Assembly (NCBI GenBank): GCA_022360055.1
Contig: JAKSDO010000034.1
Span: 1 to 46,679 of the forward strand
DNA length: 46,679 nt
Origin: Cytophagales bacterium
GTDB lineage: Bacteria > Bacteroidota > Bacteroidia > Cytophagales > Cyclobacteriaceae
Reading direction: 5' to 3'
The notes beneath the pieces were generated by a model that worked only from the letters and a program-made list of their open reading frames with translations, had not been told where the DNA came from and searched no databases. The position numbers and the translations under genes are program-made. Every line of letters starts with the position of its first letter. The stretch's first letter is position 1. Of this stretch, positions 25,929 through 33,671 are shown piece by piece.

Positions 25929-26813
25929 TTAATTCTTCAGTATACCTTCGTCCTTACCGACCTTTCTCCCGACCGAAGGCGCCAAAACCTTTAACTCTTC
26001 CATCAGCTTTTGGAACTCTTCAGGGGATAAAGACTGTGCTCCGTCGCAAAGCGCTTCTTCCGGCCGGTAATGGACTTCCGTCAGCAATCCGTCGGCACCT
26101 GCTGCGATAGCCGCCTTTGCCATGGGGGCCACCATCCATCTGTGTCCGGTACCGTGACTCGGATCTACAATCACGGGAAGGTGGGTCATACTTTTGAGCA
26201 TAGGCACTGCATTCAGATCGAGGGTATTGCGATAGGCGGTTTCAAATGTGCGGATCCCCCTTTCACAAAGCACTACCTGATCGTTTCCCCGGGATAAAAT
26301 ATACTCGGCCGCCATGACAAACTCTTCGATCGTAGCATTCATCCCACGCTTCAGCAGTATTGGCTTTTGCGATAAACCCGCTTCCATCAACAAAGGGAAA
26401 TTGCTCATATTTCTGGAACCTATCTGAAGCATATCCGCATACGCTCCGACCAGCCCGACCTGACGGGTATCCATTACTTCGGTGACAATCGGCATTCCGG
26501 CTTCCAGGCCGGCCAGCTTCAAATATTTCAGCCCTTCTTCTTCCAGGCCCCGGAAGCTGTACGGAGAAGTTCTGGGCTTAAAAGCACCTCCGCGTAGAAT
26601 TTGTCCTCCAAACCGCTCTACGCTTTTGGCGGTCTCCAACAATTGCTTTTTACTTTCCACCGCACAGGGACCGGCCATAATCGTCAGGGCGGAGGCGCCG
26701 ATTTTTATATGGCCGACACGGACAATTGTTGTGTGATCGACGGATCTTTTAGCAGCCAGTCTATAAGCCGGATCTATTTTGATGTTGGAAATGTTGCAAT
26801 CCAGGGTGTTCAT
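25929..26813 (-). CDS. aroF: 3-deoxy-7-phosphoheptulonate (DAHP) synthase, type I-beta
   Basis: 294 residues with the KDO8P-synthase-like type I-beta DAHP synthase core: IMAGPCAVES, GGAFKPRTSPYSFRGL, TEVMDTRQVG, LLKRGMNATIEEF, VVLCERGIRTFETAYRNTLD, PVIVDPSHGTGHRWMVAPMA, and ADGLLTEVHYRPEEALCDG. It condenses PEP and erythrose-4-phosphate, the first step of the shikimate pathway. It has no chorismate mutase or ACT domain, so feedback control is not obvious. Only a ~40-residue N-terminal part precedes the barrel. It is a cytoplasmic enzyme inside a group of exported-protein genes, between two LivK-type genes and near a RidA-like gene, which is unusual. Confidence 0.93.
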   Translation of the reverse strand: MNTLDCNISNIKIDPAYRLAAKRSVDHTTIVRVGHIKIGASALTIMAGPCAVESKKQLLETAKSVERFGGQILRGGAFKPRTSPYSFRGLEEEGLKYLKLAGLEAGMPIVTEVMDTRQVGLVGAYADMLQIGSRNMSNFPLLMEAGLSQKPILLKRGMNATIEEFVMAAEYILSRGNDQVVLCERGIRTFETAYRNTLDLNAVPMLKSMTHLPVIVDPSHGTGHRWMVAPMAKAAIAAGADGLLTEVHYRPEEALCDGAQSLSPEEFQKLMEELKVLAPSVGRKVGKDEGILKN

Positions 26814-26849
26814 TGTATCAATAATTATTCGCGGACCGGTTCCGGATTT

Positions 26850-26883
26850 GTCAAGCAGATCCCGGCATTACGGCCGGGGTGAC
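26850..26883. repeat. Half-size palindromic repeat
   Basis: GTCAAGCAGATCCCGGC att ACGGCCGGGGTGAC, an imperfect palindrome upstream of the DAHP synthase gene. Its ends (GTCA/TGAC) and GATCCCGG core fit the interspersed repeats at 20624 and 24384, but it is shorter. Confidence 0.45.
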
Positions 26884-26934
26884 TTTGTCATTTAATACTA
26901 CCGTTAAGTAAAAAGTAAAGTGTCATTTTTAATT

Positions 26935-28221
26935 TTACTTAACACTACCTGTATACGCCTGATACTCAGCCTCGAAAGGCTTATAGTGGAAATCATTGCC
27001 TTTGATATCCACCATGTAGATTTGTCCGACATCGTTCCAGGTGGCGTCAAAGACGATCTCGCCGGATGCGCCTTTGTAATTCTGGAAAGTCTCCATATCT
27101 GTCAGCAAATCCCTGATCTTGGTTCTGTTCAGCCCGGCCCTTCGGATCGCTTCAATCGTAATATTCATGGCATCATAGGAATGAACGGCGAAAACATCGG
27201 GGTCCGTATTGAACCGCTCTTTATACTTCGTTACAAATTGATCATACTTCGGATTGGGCAATTTCGGATTGTATTGGCACGTTGTTGTCACCCCATCCGC
27301 ATTTTTGCCTGCCACTTCCAAAAACTCTCCGGTAACAGCCCTGTCGCAGGCGTAAACCGGGTGATTCATGCCCATTTCCCGCATTTGATTAATGATCAGT
27401 CCCATTTCCTTGGCATCTCCCCAAAGTACGACGGCATCCGAATTATTTTTCTTGATCGTATTCAACTGGTCCGTAAAATCGGTATGTCCGTCTTCAAACC
27501 GTACCTCAACTGCCACCGGATGTCCCATTCTTCTCGAAGCATCCTTGAATTCACCCGTACCTACGCGTCCATAACGATTATTCGCTCTGAGCAATGAAAC
27601 GCGCTGATGGTTATCCACCTTGTAAATCCGGTTGGCCAATGCATAACTGCTCTGACGGTCGTCGCTAATGACCCGGATCACCCAGGGAATATTGGTCTCC
27701 GTCAATGTCGGATCGGGGTCCGCCATATTCACCACTGAAATCTCGCATTTCAAAGCTACCCTGATGGCCACGTGCGTCACAATATCATTGAGCGAACCAA
27801 GTATTGCCCAAACGCCTTCGTCATCCATGGTTACCACTTCATTCGCGGCAGCGCCCCACAGTCCGACGTCATTGTGCGGCATCAACTCAAAAGGAATTCC
27901 CTTATATCCTCCTTTGGCATTTGCCTGTTCCAGCGCCAGCATCGCGCCCTGCTTCATTTGCATGCCCTTAGGCACATCTTTGGAGTTTTCCAGTGGGGCA
28001 AGCAGGCCAATGCGCACCGTCTCCAATCCGGCCGGTTCGGCTTTTTCCCTGCCGGATCCCCTGAACGGCCAGGGTTCCAGAAAATGCTTTTTATAAGCAT
28101 TTTGAAAATTGGCATAAGGCACGATCTCATTTGGAGTATTGCCGTAGTTTTTCTCCTTGTATTGAGCATAAGTATCAACGGAGAAAATCAGGATGATCAG
28201 AAATGGAATCAGTCTTTTCAT
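26935..28221 (-). CDS. Periplasmic LivK-type substrate-binding protein (first copy)
   Basis: 428 residues; signal peptide MKRLIPFLIILIFSVDTYAQ. The fold is Peripla_BP_6: VRIGLLAPLENSKDVPKGMQ, ALEQANAKGGYKGIPFELM, AILGSLNDIVTHVAIRVA, VVNMADPDPTLTE, RVSLLRANNRYGRVGTGEF, and VYACDRAVTGEFLEVAG. It resembles branched-chain amino acid or amide binding proteins, but no transporter subunits lie in the window. It is co-oriented with a second, weaker relative (24576-25619), and DAHP synthase sits between them. The ligand is unknown; a small aromatic or amide compound is only a guess. Confidence 0.9.
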   Translation of the reverse strand: MKRLIPFLIILIFSVDTYAQYKEKNYGNTPNEIVPYANFQNAYKKHFLEPWPFRGSGREKAEPAGLETVRIGLLAPLENSKDVPKGMQMKQGAMLALEQANAKGGYKGIPFELMPHNDVGLWGAAANEVVTMDDEGVWAILGSLNDIVTHVAIRVALKCEISVVNMADPDPTLTETNIPWVIRVISDDRQSSYALANRIYKVDNHQRVSLLRANNRYGRVGTGEFKDASRRMGHPVAVEVRFEDGHTDFTDQLNTIKKNNSDAVVLWGDAKEMGLIINQMREMGMNHPVYACDRAVTGEFLEVAGKNADGVTTTCQYNPKLPNPKYDQFVTKYKERFNTDPDVFAVHSYDAMNITIEAIRRAGLNRTKIRDLLTDMETFQNYKGASGEIVFDATWNDVGQIYMVDIKGNDFHYKPFEAEYQAYTGSVK

Positions 28222-28295
28222 GATTTATATTCTTTTGAAATTACGAACACTTGAACATTCGATTTTTGAATTAAAAATTTTTGCTTTTGGCAGTT

Positions 28296-28586
28296 GAAAT
28301 AATTGAATGAGAGAATGAGGGATCACGGATCTTTAATTTATTTATGATTCGAAGGCGAGGTCCCGGATCTAAGAAGCTGTCCTCCTAAATGAACCGCTGA
28401 TTTGGAATATTCTCAACCATATGAATTACCTGGACTGCATCATCAATTAACCTGCCTTCGATATCGTTTTTATCACGCTTCACTCAACTTCCAAATTCAT
28501 AATTCCCTCGCTCTCTAGTTCTCTCATTCCCTCATTACTTCATTCAATTATTCCCTCATTACTTCATTCCCTCATTCAATTATTTC
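28296..28586. repeat. Inverted-repeat-bounded segment with CATTCCCTCATT-type short repeats
   Basis: GAAATAATTGAATGAG (28296-28311) is the exact reverse complement of CTCATTCAATTATTTC (28571-28586). Near the right end the words TTCCCTCATT, ACTTCATT and CAATTATT recur several times. Purine-rich repeats of this kind are familiar next to S23 four-helix-bundle genes, a relic of which lies inside. The right arm covers the stop codon of the RidA-like gene. Confidence 0.6.
28338..28483 (-). pseudogene. Decayed four-helix-bundle (S23/IVS-type) protein gene
   Basis: Minus-strand frames read KRDKNDIEGRLIDDAVQVIH then MVENIPNQRF, a frameshift, and HLGGQLLRSGTSPSNHK followed by a stop. This matches the 23S-rRNA-intervening-sequence family (FAxRIxxLVExLPK... 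HIGxQLLRSGTSxxxNY). The reading frame changes once and the C-terminal helices are missing. It lies between the RidA-like and LivK genes inside the inverted-repeat segment. Confidence 0.7.
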
Positions 28587-29164
28587 TGCGTACAAACAGC
28601 AATCGCTTCGATTTCCACCAACAAGGTCTCCCAGCACAACCTTGCCTGGATTCCGGTGGCTGCCGGCAGCGGATCAAGGCCCAGCCACGAATAAAACGTA
28701 GTCCGGATCTTATTAAACTCCGCATAATCGCGCTCGATATCCCTCAGATAATTCGTTGTTCGCACGACATCGTGCCAGGTCATATCCTCGGCCTTGAGCA
28801 GGTTGGTGATGTTGCAATACGTCCTCCACAACTGCGCTTTAAAATCTCCGATATGCTCGGGTTTGCCCTCCTCGTTCACACTTGCCGTTCCTGAAATAAG
28901 GACCACTTTGGTATCGCCAAAGTTCATTTTCAGCGCCCTTGAAAACGAAGACGGCTTTTCATAATTATAGGCTTCATTGATGGTATGCGGCGCATGAACC
29001 GCAAATTTTTCAATGGGCGGCCTTTCATAATGAATCTCCGGATATTTATAATCCCCAATCTGATTATCCTCAGAAAGGATCCCTAACTTTCTCATTTCAA
29101 CTTTTTCCCCTTCCGTCAGATTGTTTAAATCTATTAGAACTCTTGGTTTTGTCTCAATCATCAT
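28580..29164 (-). CDS. RidA/YjgF-family protein with N-terminal extension
   Basis: 194 residues. Residues ~60-190 are a RidA-like fold: KVVLISGTASVNEEGKPEHI, AQLWRTYCNITNLLKAEDMT, DVVRTTNYLRDI, and ARLCWETLLVEIEAIAV, with the Arg and Glu typical of the RidA pocket (ARL..., EIEA). RidA proteins hydrolyse reactive enamines; related folds occur in chorismatases, but those are longer. The ~60-residue N-terminal extension (LTEGEKVEMRKLG, IHYERPPIEKF) is unusual. It follows the beta-propeller gene by 22 bp and is cytoplasmic. Its end overlaps the inverted repeat, so its last residues may be new. The link with DAHP synthase hints at handling an aromatic or imine intermediate; inference only. Confidence 0.88.
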   Translation of the reverse strand: MMIETKPRVLIDLNNLTEGEKVEMRKLGILSEDNQIGDYKYPEIHYERPPIEKFAVHAPHTINEAYNYEKPSSFSRALKMNFGDTKVVLISGTASVNEEGKPEHIGDFKAQLWRTYCNITNLLKAEDMTWHDVVRTTNYLRDIERDYAEFNKIRTTFYSWLGLDPLPAATGIQARLCWETLLVEIEAIAVCTQK

Positions 29165-29186
29165 CTTCCCGTATTATTTATAGTGT

Positions 29187-30305
29187 TTATAATTTCGATG
29201 TCTTTGTTTCGGTCGAGCCGATCACCTCTCCACGGCATAAACCTTTTGAGGTGGCCACCCAGATTTCATTTTCCGTTAGATCCACACCTATTGTAAAATC
29301 GTGACTAATGGAAGAGGTAGCGTCTAGCGACCTTTCACCGGCAGAGTTTCCGTCGATGATCACCTTACCTCCTTTATAGGTTACCCAGGTTTCTCCGTTG
29401 AAACTGCTCAACCCGTTGTCCGTGCACATAAAGGCTATCCCGTCTTTTGCCCGGATGAAATTTATAAAATTACTCGCAAGGCCACTGTCATGATCAAAAT
29501 AGCCTTTCCAATGGGTGCCGTCATAAGTACTCATTCCAAAATAGGTGGCTACCCACAACATATCGTTGCTATATGAAACGGCTGTCGTGATGTCGTGAAC
29601 CACTCCGTCGTCCGGGAATAGGTCGATCTCCATTTCACCGTCGGGATCCGTATAATCCCTGAACCGTTGGGTTTCCTTATTCCATTCAATCACTCCGCCA
29701 CCCCATGCGGCAATAAAAATCTTGTTTCCTCCGGCACAAATGCTATAGGTCCAGGGTTCGTGCATCGGGGCGTTTTGCTCCGTATAGATGCCCCATTTTC
29801 CGGTATAAGTATCCAAAACACCGGCGCCTCCTCCGGTGGCCACCCACACATCCTTTCCATCGCAGATTACGGAATAAATGACATCATTGGCCAATCCGCT
29901 ATTAAACTGGGTAAAGGTTTCGAATTTTCCCCCGGAAAACCTGTTTAAGCCGCTCATTGTCGCAATCCACACATCGCCGGTTACCGGGCTTACATCAATT
30001 GCCAGTACACCTCTGTGCGCGAGACCGTCTTCTTCGGTGTAAACCGTCCACACTCCGTCTTCCAGCAATGCCAGTCCCTGATTAGTCCCAACCCACAACC
30101 GGTCCCCATCGGCTCTTACGGCGTAAATTTTATCGGACGGAAGCCCGTCTTTTTTCCCATACGTTTTCCAGTTTCCATAAAGAGGCATGCTTTCTGACTT
30201 CTTCTCTTCCTTGGATTCATTTCCGTTTGGCCGGGTAAAGCCGAAAAGCAATACGGCAGTGATTATCAATCCGGATACGGTGTAAGTGTTTCGAGCGTTC
30301 ATCAT
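29187..30305 (-). CDS. Exported beta-propeller protein (Reg_prop-like repeats)
   Basis: 372 residues with an N-terminal hydrophobic segment (LIITAVLLFGF). Repeats such as RLWVGTNQGLALLEDGVWTV, DVWIATMSGLNRF, DVWVATGGGAGVL, MLWVATYFGMSTY and EIWVATSKGLCRG form blades of a seven-bladed type propeller, the pattern seen in the sensory part of hybrid two-component proteins, but with no kinase here. A stand-alone periplasmic sensor or binding module is likely. The start ATG overlaps the stop of the upstream cytochrome gene (ATGATGA, 30302-30305), which suggests translational coupling. Confidence 0.85.
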   Translation of the reverse strand: MMNARNTYTVSGLIITAVLLFGFTRPNGNESKEEKKSESMPLYGNWKTYGKKDGLPSDKIYAVRADGDRLWVGTNQGLALLEDGVWTVYTEEDGLAHRGVLAIDVSPVTGDVWIATMSGLNRFSGGKFETFTQFNSGLANDVIYSVICDGKDVWVATGGGAGVLDTYTGKWGIYTEQNAPMHEPWTYSICAGGNKIFIAAWGGGVIEWNKETQRFRDYTDPDGEMEIDLFPDDGVVHDITTAVSYSNDMLWVATYFGMSTYDGTHWKGYFDHDSGLASNFINFIRAKDGIAFMCTDNGLSSFNGETWVTYKGGKVIIDGNSAGERSLDATSSISHDFTIGVDLTENEIWVATSKGLCRGEVIGSTETKTSKL

Positions 30306-32317
30306 AATTGACCTTTGTTTATTTTGTAATTCAAATCTTTTTTGTAATACCTTTCCGCGCTTAAAGACTTAAGATATTCGACTAAATCATTGAGTTGATC
30401 TTTTGTCATATCGTTCGCATAGCCATGGGTATCATGGTCGTTAAATTTGGTCCATATTTCCTCCAATGTGGCAGCGCTTCCATCATGAAGGTAGGGCGCG
30501 GATTCATATATGTTGTTTAAGTTCGGAGAATCAAACAGGCTTTCATCCTCGTTTTCCTTATTGGTTCCTACGTCTGCCATCTGAAAATTCGAGTAATTGG
30601 GCCCGTTGTGGCATGTTGTACAACGATCTTTCTCAGGTATCTCCCGGCCGTCGTTCGTAACCGTTCTTTCGTAGATCGCCTTGCCCCGTTGCTGGGCTTC
30701 TGTCAATGCTCCGTTAGGTAAACGGTGAATGTTTGGCGGGTGTGTCAGCTCCCGCATGATATATGCCACGACAGCGTCGAGGTCTTCCGGAGAGAAAGAT
30801 TCGGTACGGGTTACAAACCTGGAAAATCGCATGCCGCATTGTTTATAGACACTTTGATTGGTCCCTATCCACTTGAAAGGAGCTGTTCCGTATAGATCCC
30901 GAAGCGTTTGCACATTTGCGAGGTTTCTTCCCGATCCGGTCAGATCATAGGTCAATCCGTCCTCATGACCATCCGGGTGACAGGTGTAGCAACTGTATTG
31001 ATTGTGGAAAGTGTGTCCTGCATTGCTGAATAATTGCCCTCCCCTTCGCGTATAACTGATCCTTGACGGCCCTCCGAGATCAATGGTATTCACAATCTCC
31101 GATACGTCCGTATCAATCACGGAAACCCGGTCTTCCATGCGCTCTACCACATAGACGAATTTTCCATCGGCGGACATCGCTAATCCCTTCGGATTTGATC
31201 CGGTTTTAATTCTGTCGACCACAAATTCTCCGCTCATGCCAAGGTGATTGGCGTACAGTTTCAACTCCTCTTCGGAAGCGTCGGCCAACAAACTTCGAAT
31301 GCGATCCAGATTGACAACTGAAACCATGTCGACCCCGGAATGACTCACATACGCCCGCTTTCCATCCGGGTGAATAACTATATCGTACGGATCCGGATAG
31401 AATGCATTGGGTTCATCCAGTAAAAGCTGGGCCGTTCTGCCGTCTTTCAAGATCACACCTATTCCGTGATTGATCATCCATCCGCGCTCGATCTGGGCCG
31501 ACGGCACATTGTTTTTCGGTCTTACCATAGTAGCAACAGCCATATCTCCGCTGGGCGAAACTGTGACATTCTCCATGATGTGCGCAGAATTGAAATACTT
31601 TCGCTCGGAAACCCGCTGGCTGGAAGCATTAAGAATTGTCACTTCCGTCATGGGCTCGGTTCTAAATTCAATGGGTACTGTCCGCTGGCTGGCCACAAAC
31701 ACAAAGTCATCATTCGGGGAGGCCGCGACACTTGTCGGGTAGTTCCCTCCGTGCAGCCGTCTTATTTCCTGTTTCGTCCGGAGATCAACCACGGAGATAT
31801 TGTTGGTATAGGTATTTGCAACATACAACAAATTACCATCGACACTTAAATCCATACCTGCCGGACCACCTCCGACAGGAACCGAATCCGTTATTTCCTT
31901 TGTTTTCAGATCAATAAAATAAATGTTATTGGCCCACTGGTTGGTGACAACCGCTGTCTTTTGGTCCCTGGTCAGGATTGCGGAATGGGGCCTCCGGCCT
32001 ACTTTTGTATTCGACAGGACCTCCCGGCTATTCAAATCAACCTCAATCAGCAGATCGGCGTCCTGGGCAATGACGTAAAGCCTGGAGCCGTCTTCGCTAA
32101 CCGCAGCATTCAATGGAGATAAATAATCCTCATTGAGCATATTGGCCAACAGTCCGTCACGTTCGGGATATACATGACAGGAAACGCAACCTATCGGATG
32201 ATCCACCCCGCCCGTAATGTATAAAACATGATCCACCGACCATTTGTGAAATGCACTGTATCCAACTCCGATGACAAAAGCTATAATTACGAGTATGTAC
32301 AACCTGTTCTTTCTCAT
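30302..32317 (-). CDS. YVTN beta-propeller fused to three c-type heme motifs
   Basis: 671 residues with an N-terminal signal anchor. Heme motifs: C44VSCH48, C443YTCH447 and C566TTCH570. Between the first two lies a YVTN-type propeller (for example LLIEVDLNSREVLSNT, VTNQWANNIYFIDLKTKEI, LLYVANTYTNNISVVDLRTK), as in exported quinoprotein-like or cytochrome-peroxidase-related proteins. The C-terminal half, with the last two hemes and SAPYLHDGSAATLEEIWTKF, resembles the di-heme cytochrome c peroxidase/MauG group. It probably moves electrons in the periplasm. The partner gene upstream also carries a heme motif. The substrate is unknown. Confidence 0.88.
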   Translation of the reverse strand: MRKNRLYILVIIAFVIGVGYSAFHKWSVDHVLYITGGVDHPIGCVSCHVYPERDGLLANMLNEDYLSPLNAAVSEDGSRLYVIAQDADLLIEVDLNSREVLSNTKVGRRPHSAILTRDQKTAVVTNQWANNIYFIDLKTKEITDSVPVGGGPAGMDLSVDGNLLYVANTYTNNISVVDLRTKQEIRRLHGGNYPTSVAASPNDDFVFVASQRTVPIEFRTEPMTEVTILNASSQRVSERKYFNSAHIMENVTVSPSGDMAVATMVRPKNNVPSAQIERGWMINHGIGVILKDGRTAQLLLDEPNAFYPDPYDIVIHPDGKRAYVSHSGVDMVSVVNLDRIRSLLADASEEELKLYANHLGMSGEFVVDRIKTGSNPKGLAMSADGKFVYVVERMEDRVSVIDTDVSEIVNTIDLGGPSRISYTRRGGQLFSNAGHTFHNQYSCYTCHPDGHEDGLTYDLTGSGRNLANVQTLRDLYGTAPFKWIGTNQSVYKQCGMRFSRFVTRTESFSPEDLDAVVAYIMRELTHPPNIHRLPNGALTEAQQRGKAIYERTVTNDGREIPEKDRCTTCHNGPNYSNFQMADVGTNKENEDESLFDSPNLNNIYESAPYLHDGSAATLEEIWTKFNDHDTHGYANDMTKDQLNDLVEYLKSLSAERYYKKDLNYKINKGQL

Positions 32318-32324
32318 ACGCTGT

Positions 32325-33671
32325 CTATCTGATCATAACAAATGGCGCGCTTTCCAATGCTTTCGGCACTACATTATATGGAGCAATCTCCCGGTCCTGA
32401 TGGCAACCCGCGCATCCTCTTCTTTCATCCGGGCGGACCCACATCCAGGACGAAGGCCCACGCAGGATTTCTCCGGAGGCATCGACGGTTTGAAATCTCA
32501 CCGGAAGATCCGAGGTCAATTCAAGATAAAACGAACCGTCTTCCTCCACAGCGGTTTCTCCGATAATACCATTCATACCAAGTACACGGACTTTTGCCGT
32601 TTTCCCTTCAATCTCAATATCCGAAGCATCGGCATTCATACTAAAAAGATAGCCCGAACTCATATCGGAATTCACCCTCGAAGGGAGCTTTCTGGGGACG
32701 GACCGCTCACGAACCTCGGTCGCCTCAAGAATATGATATTCGGGATCACTGAAATAAGACTTTTCGCGACTAAAATCTTCCACACTAAGCAAGGCCAGTC
32801 CAAATGTTTTCTCGTCCGGCTTTTTCAATGAAAGCAACAGGTTTTGTTCGTCAAATGAACGGATCGAATTCACCTGGATCTGCCCGCCGGTCAACAACCT
32901 TTCCCTCGAATGCAGGGGTCTGTTGAATTTGACCGAAGTCAATTCGTCCGCTTCATGAAAAAAGACCTTTTCATTATTTTCAAATGCTTTGTCCATCATT
33001 CCCGATGTGGCGTGCGCCAAATGGAAAACCTCCGCCTTTGTACCGTCCGGTCTTAAGGCCAGATATTTATACGGCCCGCTTTCGGGATAAACCTGTTTGC
33101 TGGCCACCAGTATCCTGCCGTCATGTAAAACGCTTGCATTGATATCCTCATGCGGCTGGAATGTGATCCGTTGTTCGCAACATCCGTCGACGCCGATCGT
33201 AAACAGGGCGTGATACTTTAAAGAATGATCATCCGTCACCATTTTACTGAAAGTAATATCCCCATTCGGCAGCCAGGCCGGATCCGTGCAATTCGTTCTG
33301 CTATCCGTAACCTGGACAATTTCTCCGGATTTCAGATCCATTGTCCAGATTTGCCAGGCACCTTCTTCATTCTTCAAACCGGAAAATACCAGCAGGGAAC
33401 CATCAAAGGACAATTCCGGCGCCCGGGCAGAAATAAAATCACGCGTCAGTACCTCCGTATGCTCTGGTTTTTCGCCCATGAAGGCCATGGCGATTTCCAT
33501 ATTTGTCGCATACTTATTTTCAATGGAATTGATCCGGTCACCCGATACGGACTCCACAGGCAGCCGGGTGAAAATCACTTTACCTTCATGAGGAAGATCT
33601 TTGCTACAGCCGAACAATAGCAGGACTATAAAAAATAATTTATACGAACTAAATCTACGCGGCATCCTCAT
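32325..33671 (-). CDS. HzsA-like PD40-repeat lipoprotein with one heme motif
   Basis: 448 residues, lipoprotein signal FIVLLLFGC (Cys22). The N-terminal part carries PD40/WD-like blades (RAPELSFDGSLLVFSG, QIWTMDLKSGEIVQVTDSRT, DPAWLPNGDITFSK). The C-terminal WMWVRPDERRGCAGCHQDRE has a CxxCH heme motif at C420-H424. This combination is typical of proteins annotated as hydrazine synthase alpha-subunit related, though I see no reason to expect hydrazine chemistry here. Its start overlaps the end of the CRTAC1 gene by 17 bp and it is 7 bp from the cytochrome gene, so all three are co-transcribed. Confidence 0.82.
   Translation of the reverse strand: MRMPRRFSSYKLFFIVLLLFGCSKDLPHEGKVIFTRLPVESVSGDRINSIENKYATNMEIAMAFMGEKPEHTEVLTRDFISARAPELSFDGSLLVFSGLKNEEGAWQIWTMDLKSGEIVQVTDSRTNCTDPAWLPNGDITFSKMVTDDHSLKYHALFTIGVDGCCEQRITFQPHEDINASVLHDGRILVASKQVYPESGPYKYLALRPDGTKAEVFHLAHATSGMMDKAFENNEKVFFHEADELTSVKFNRPLHSRERLLTGGQIQVNSIRSFDEQNLLLSLKKPDEKTFGLALLSVEDFSREKSYFSDPEYHILEATEVRERSVPRKLPSRVNSDMSSGYLFSMNADASDIEIEGKTAKVRVLGMNGIIGETAVEEDGSFYLELTSDLPVRFQTVDASGEILRGPSSWMWVRPDERRGCAGCHQDREIAPYNVVPKALESAPFVMIR

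Noticed and set aside
28500-28586. CRISPR-like reading of the CATTCCCTCATT repeats
   Set aside because: The repeats are 8-12 bp, irregularly spaced and without unique spacers; they fit the repeats around S23-type genes better.
32325-33671. True hydrazine synthase subunit (anammox)
   Set aside because: Only the HzsA-like fold and one heme motif are present; beta and gamma subunits and any anammox context are missing.
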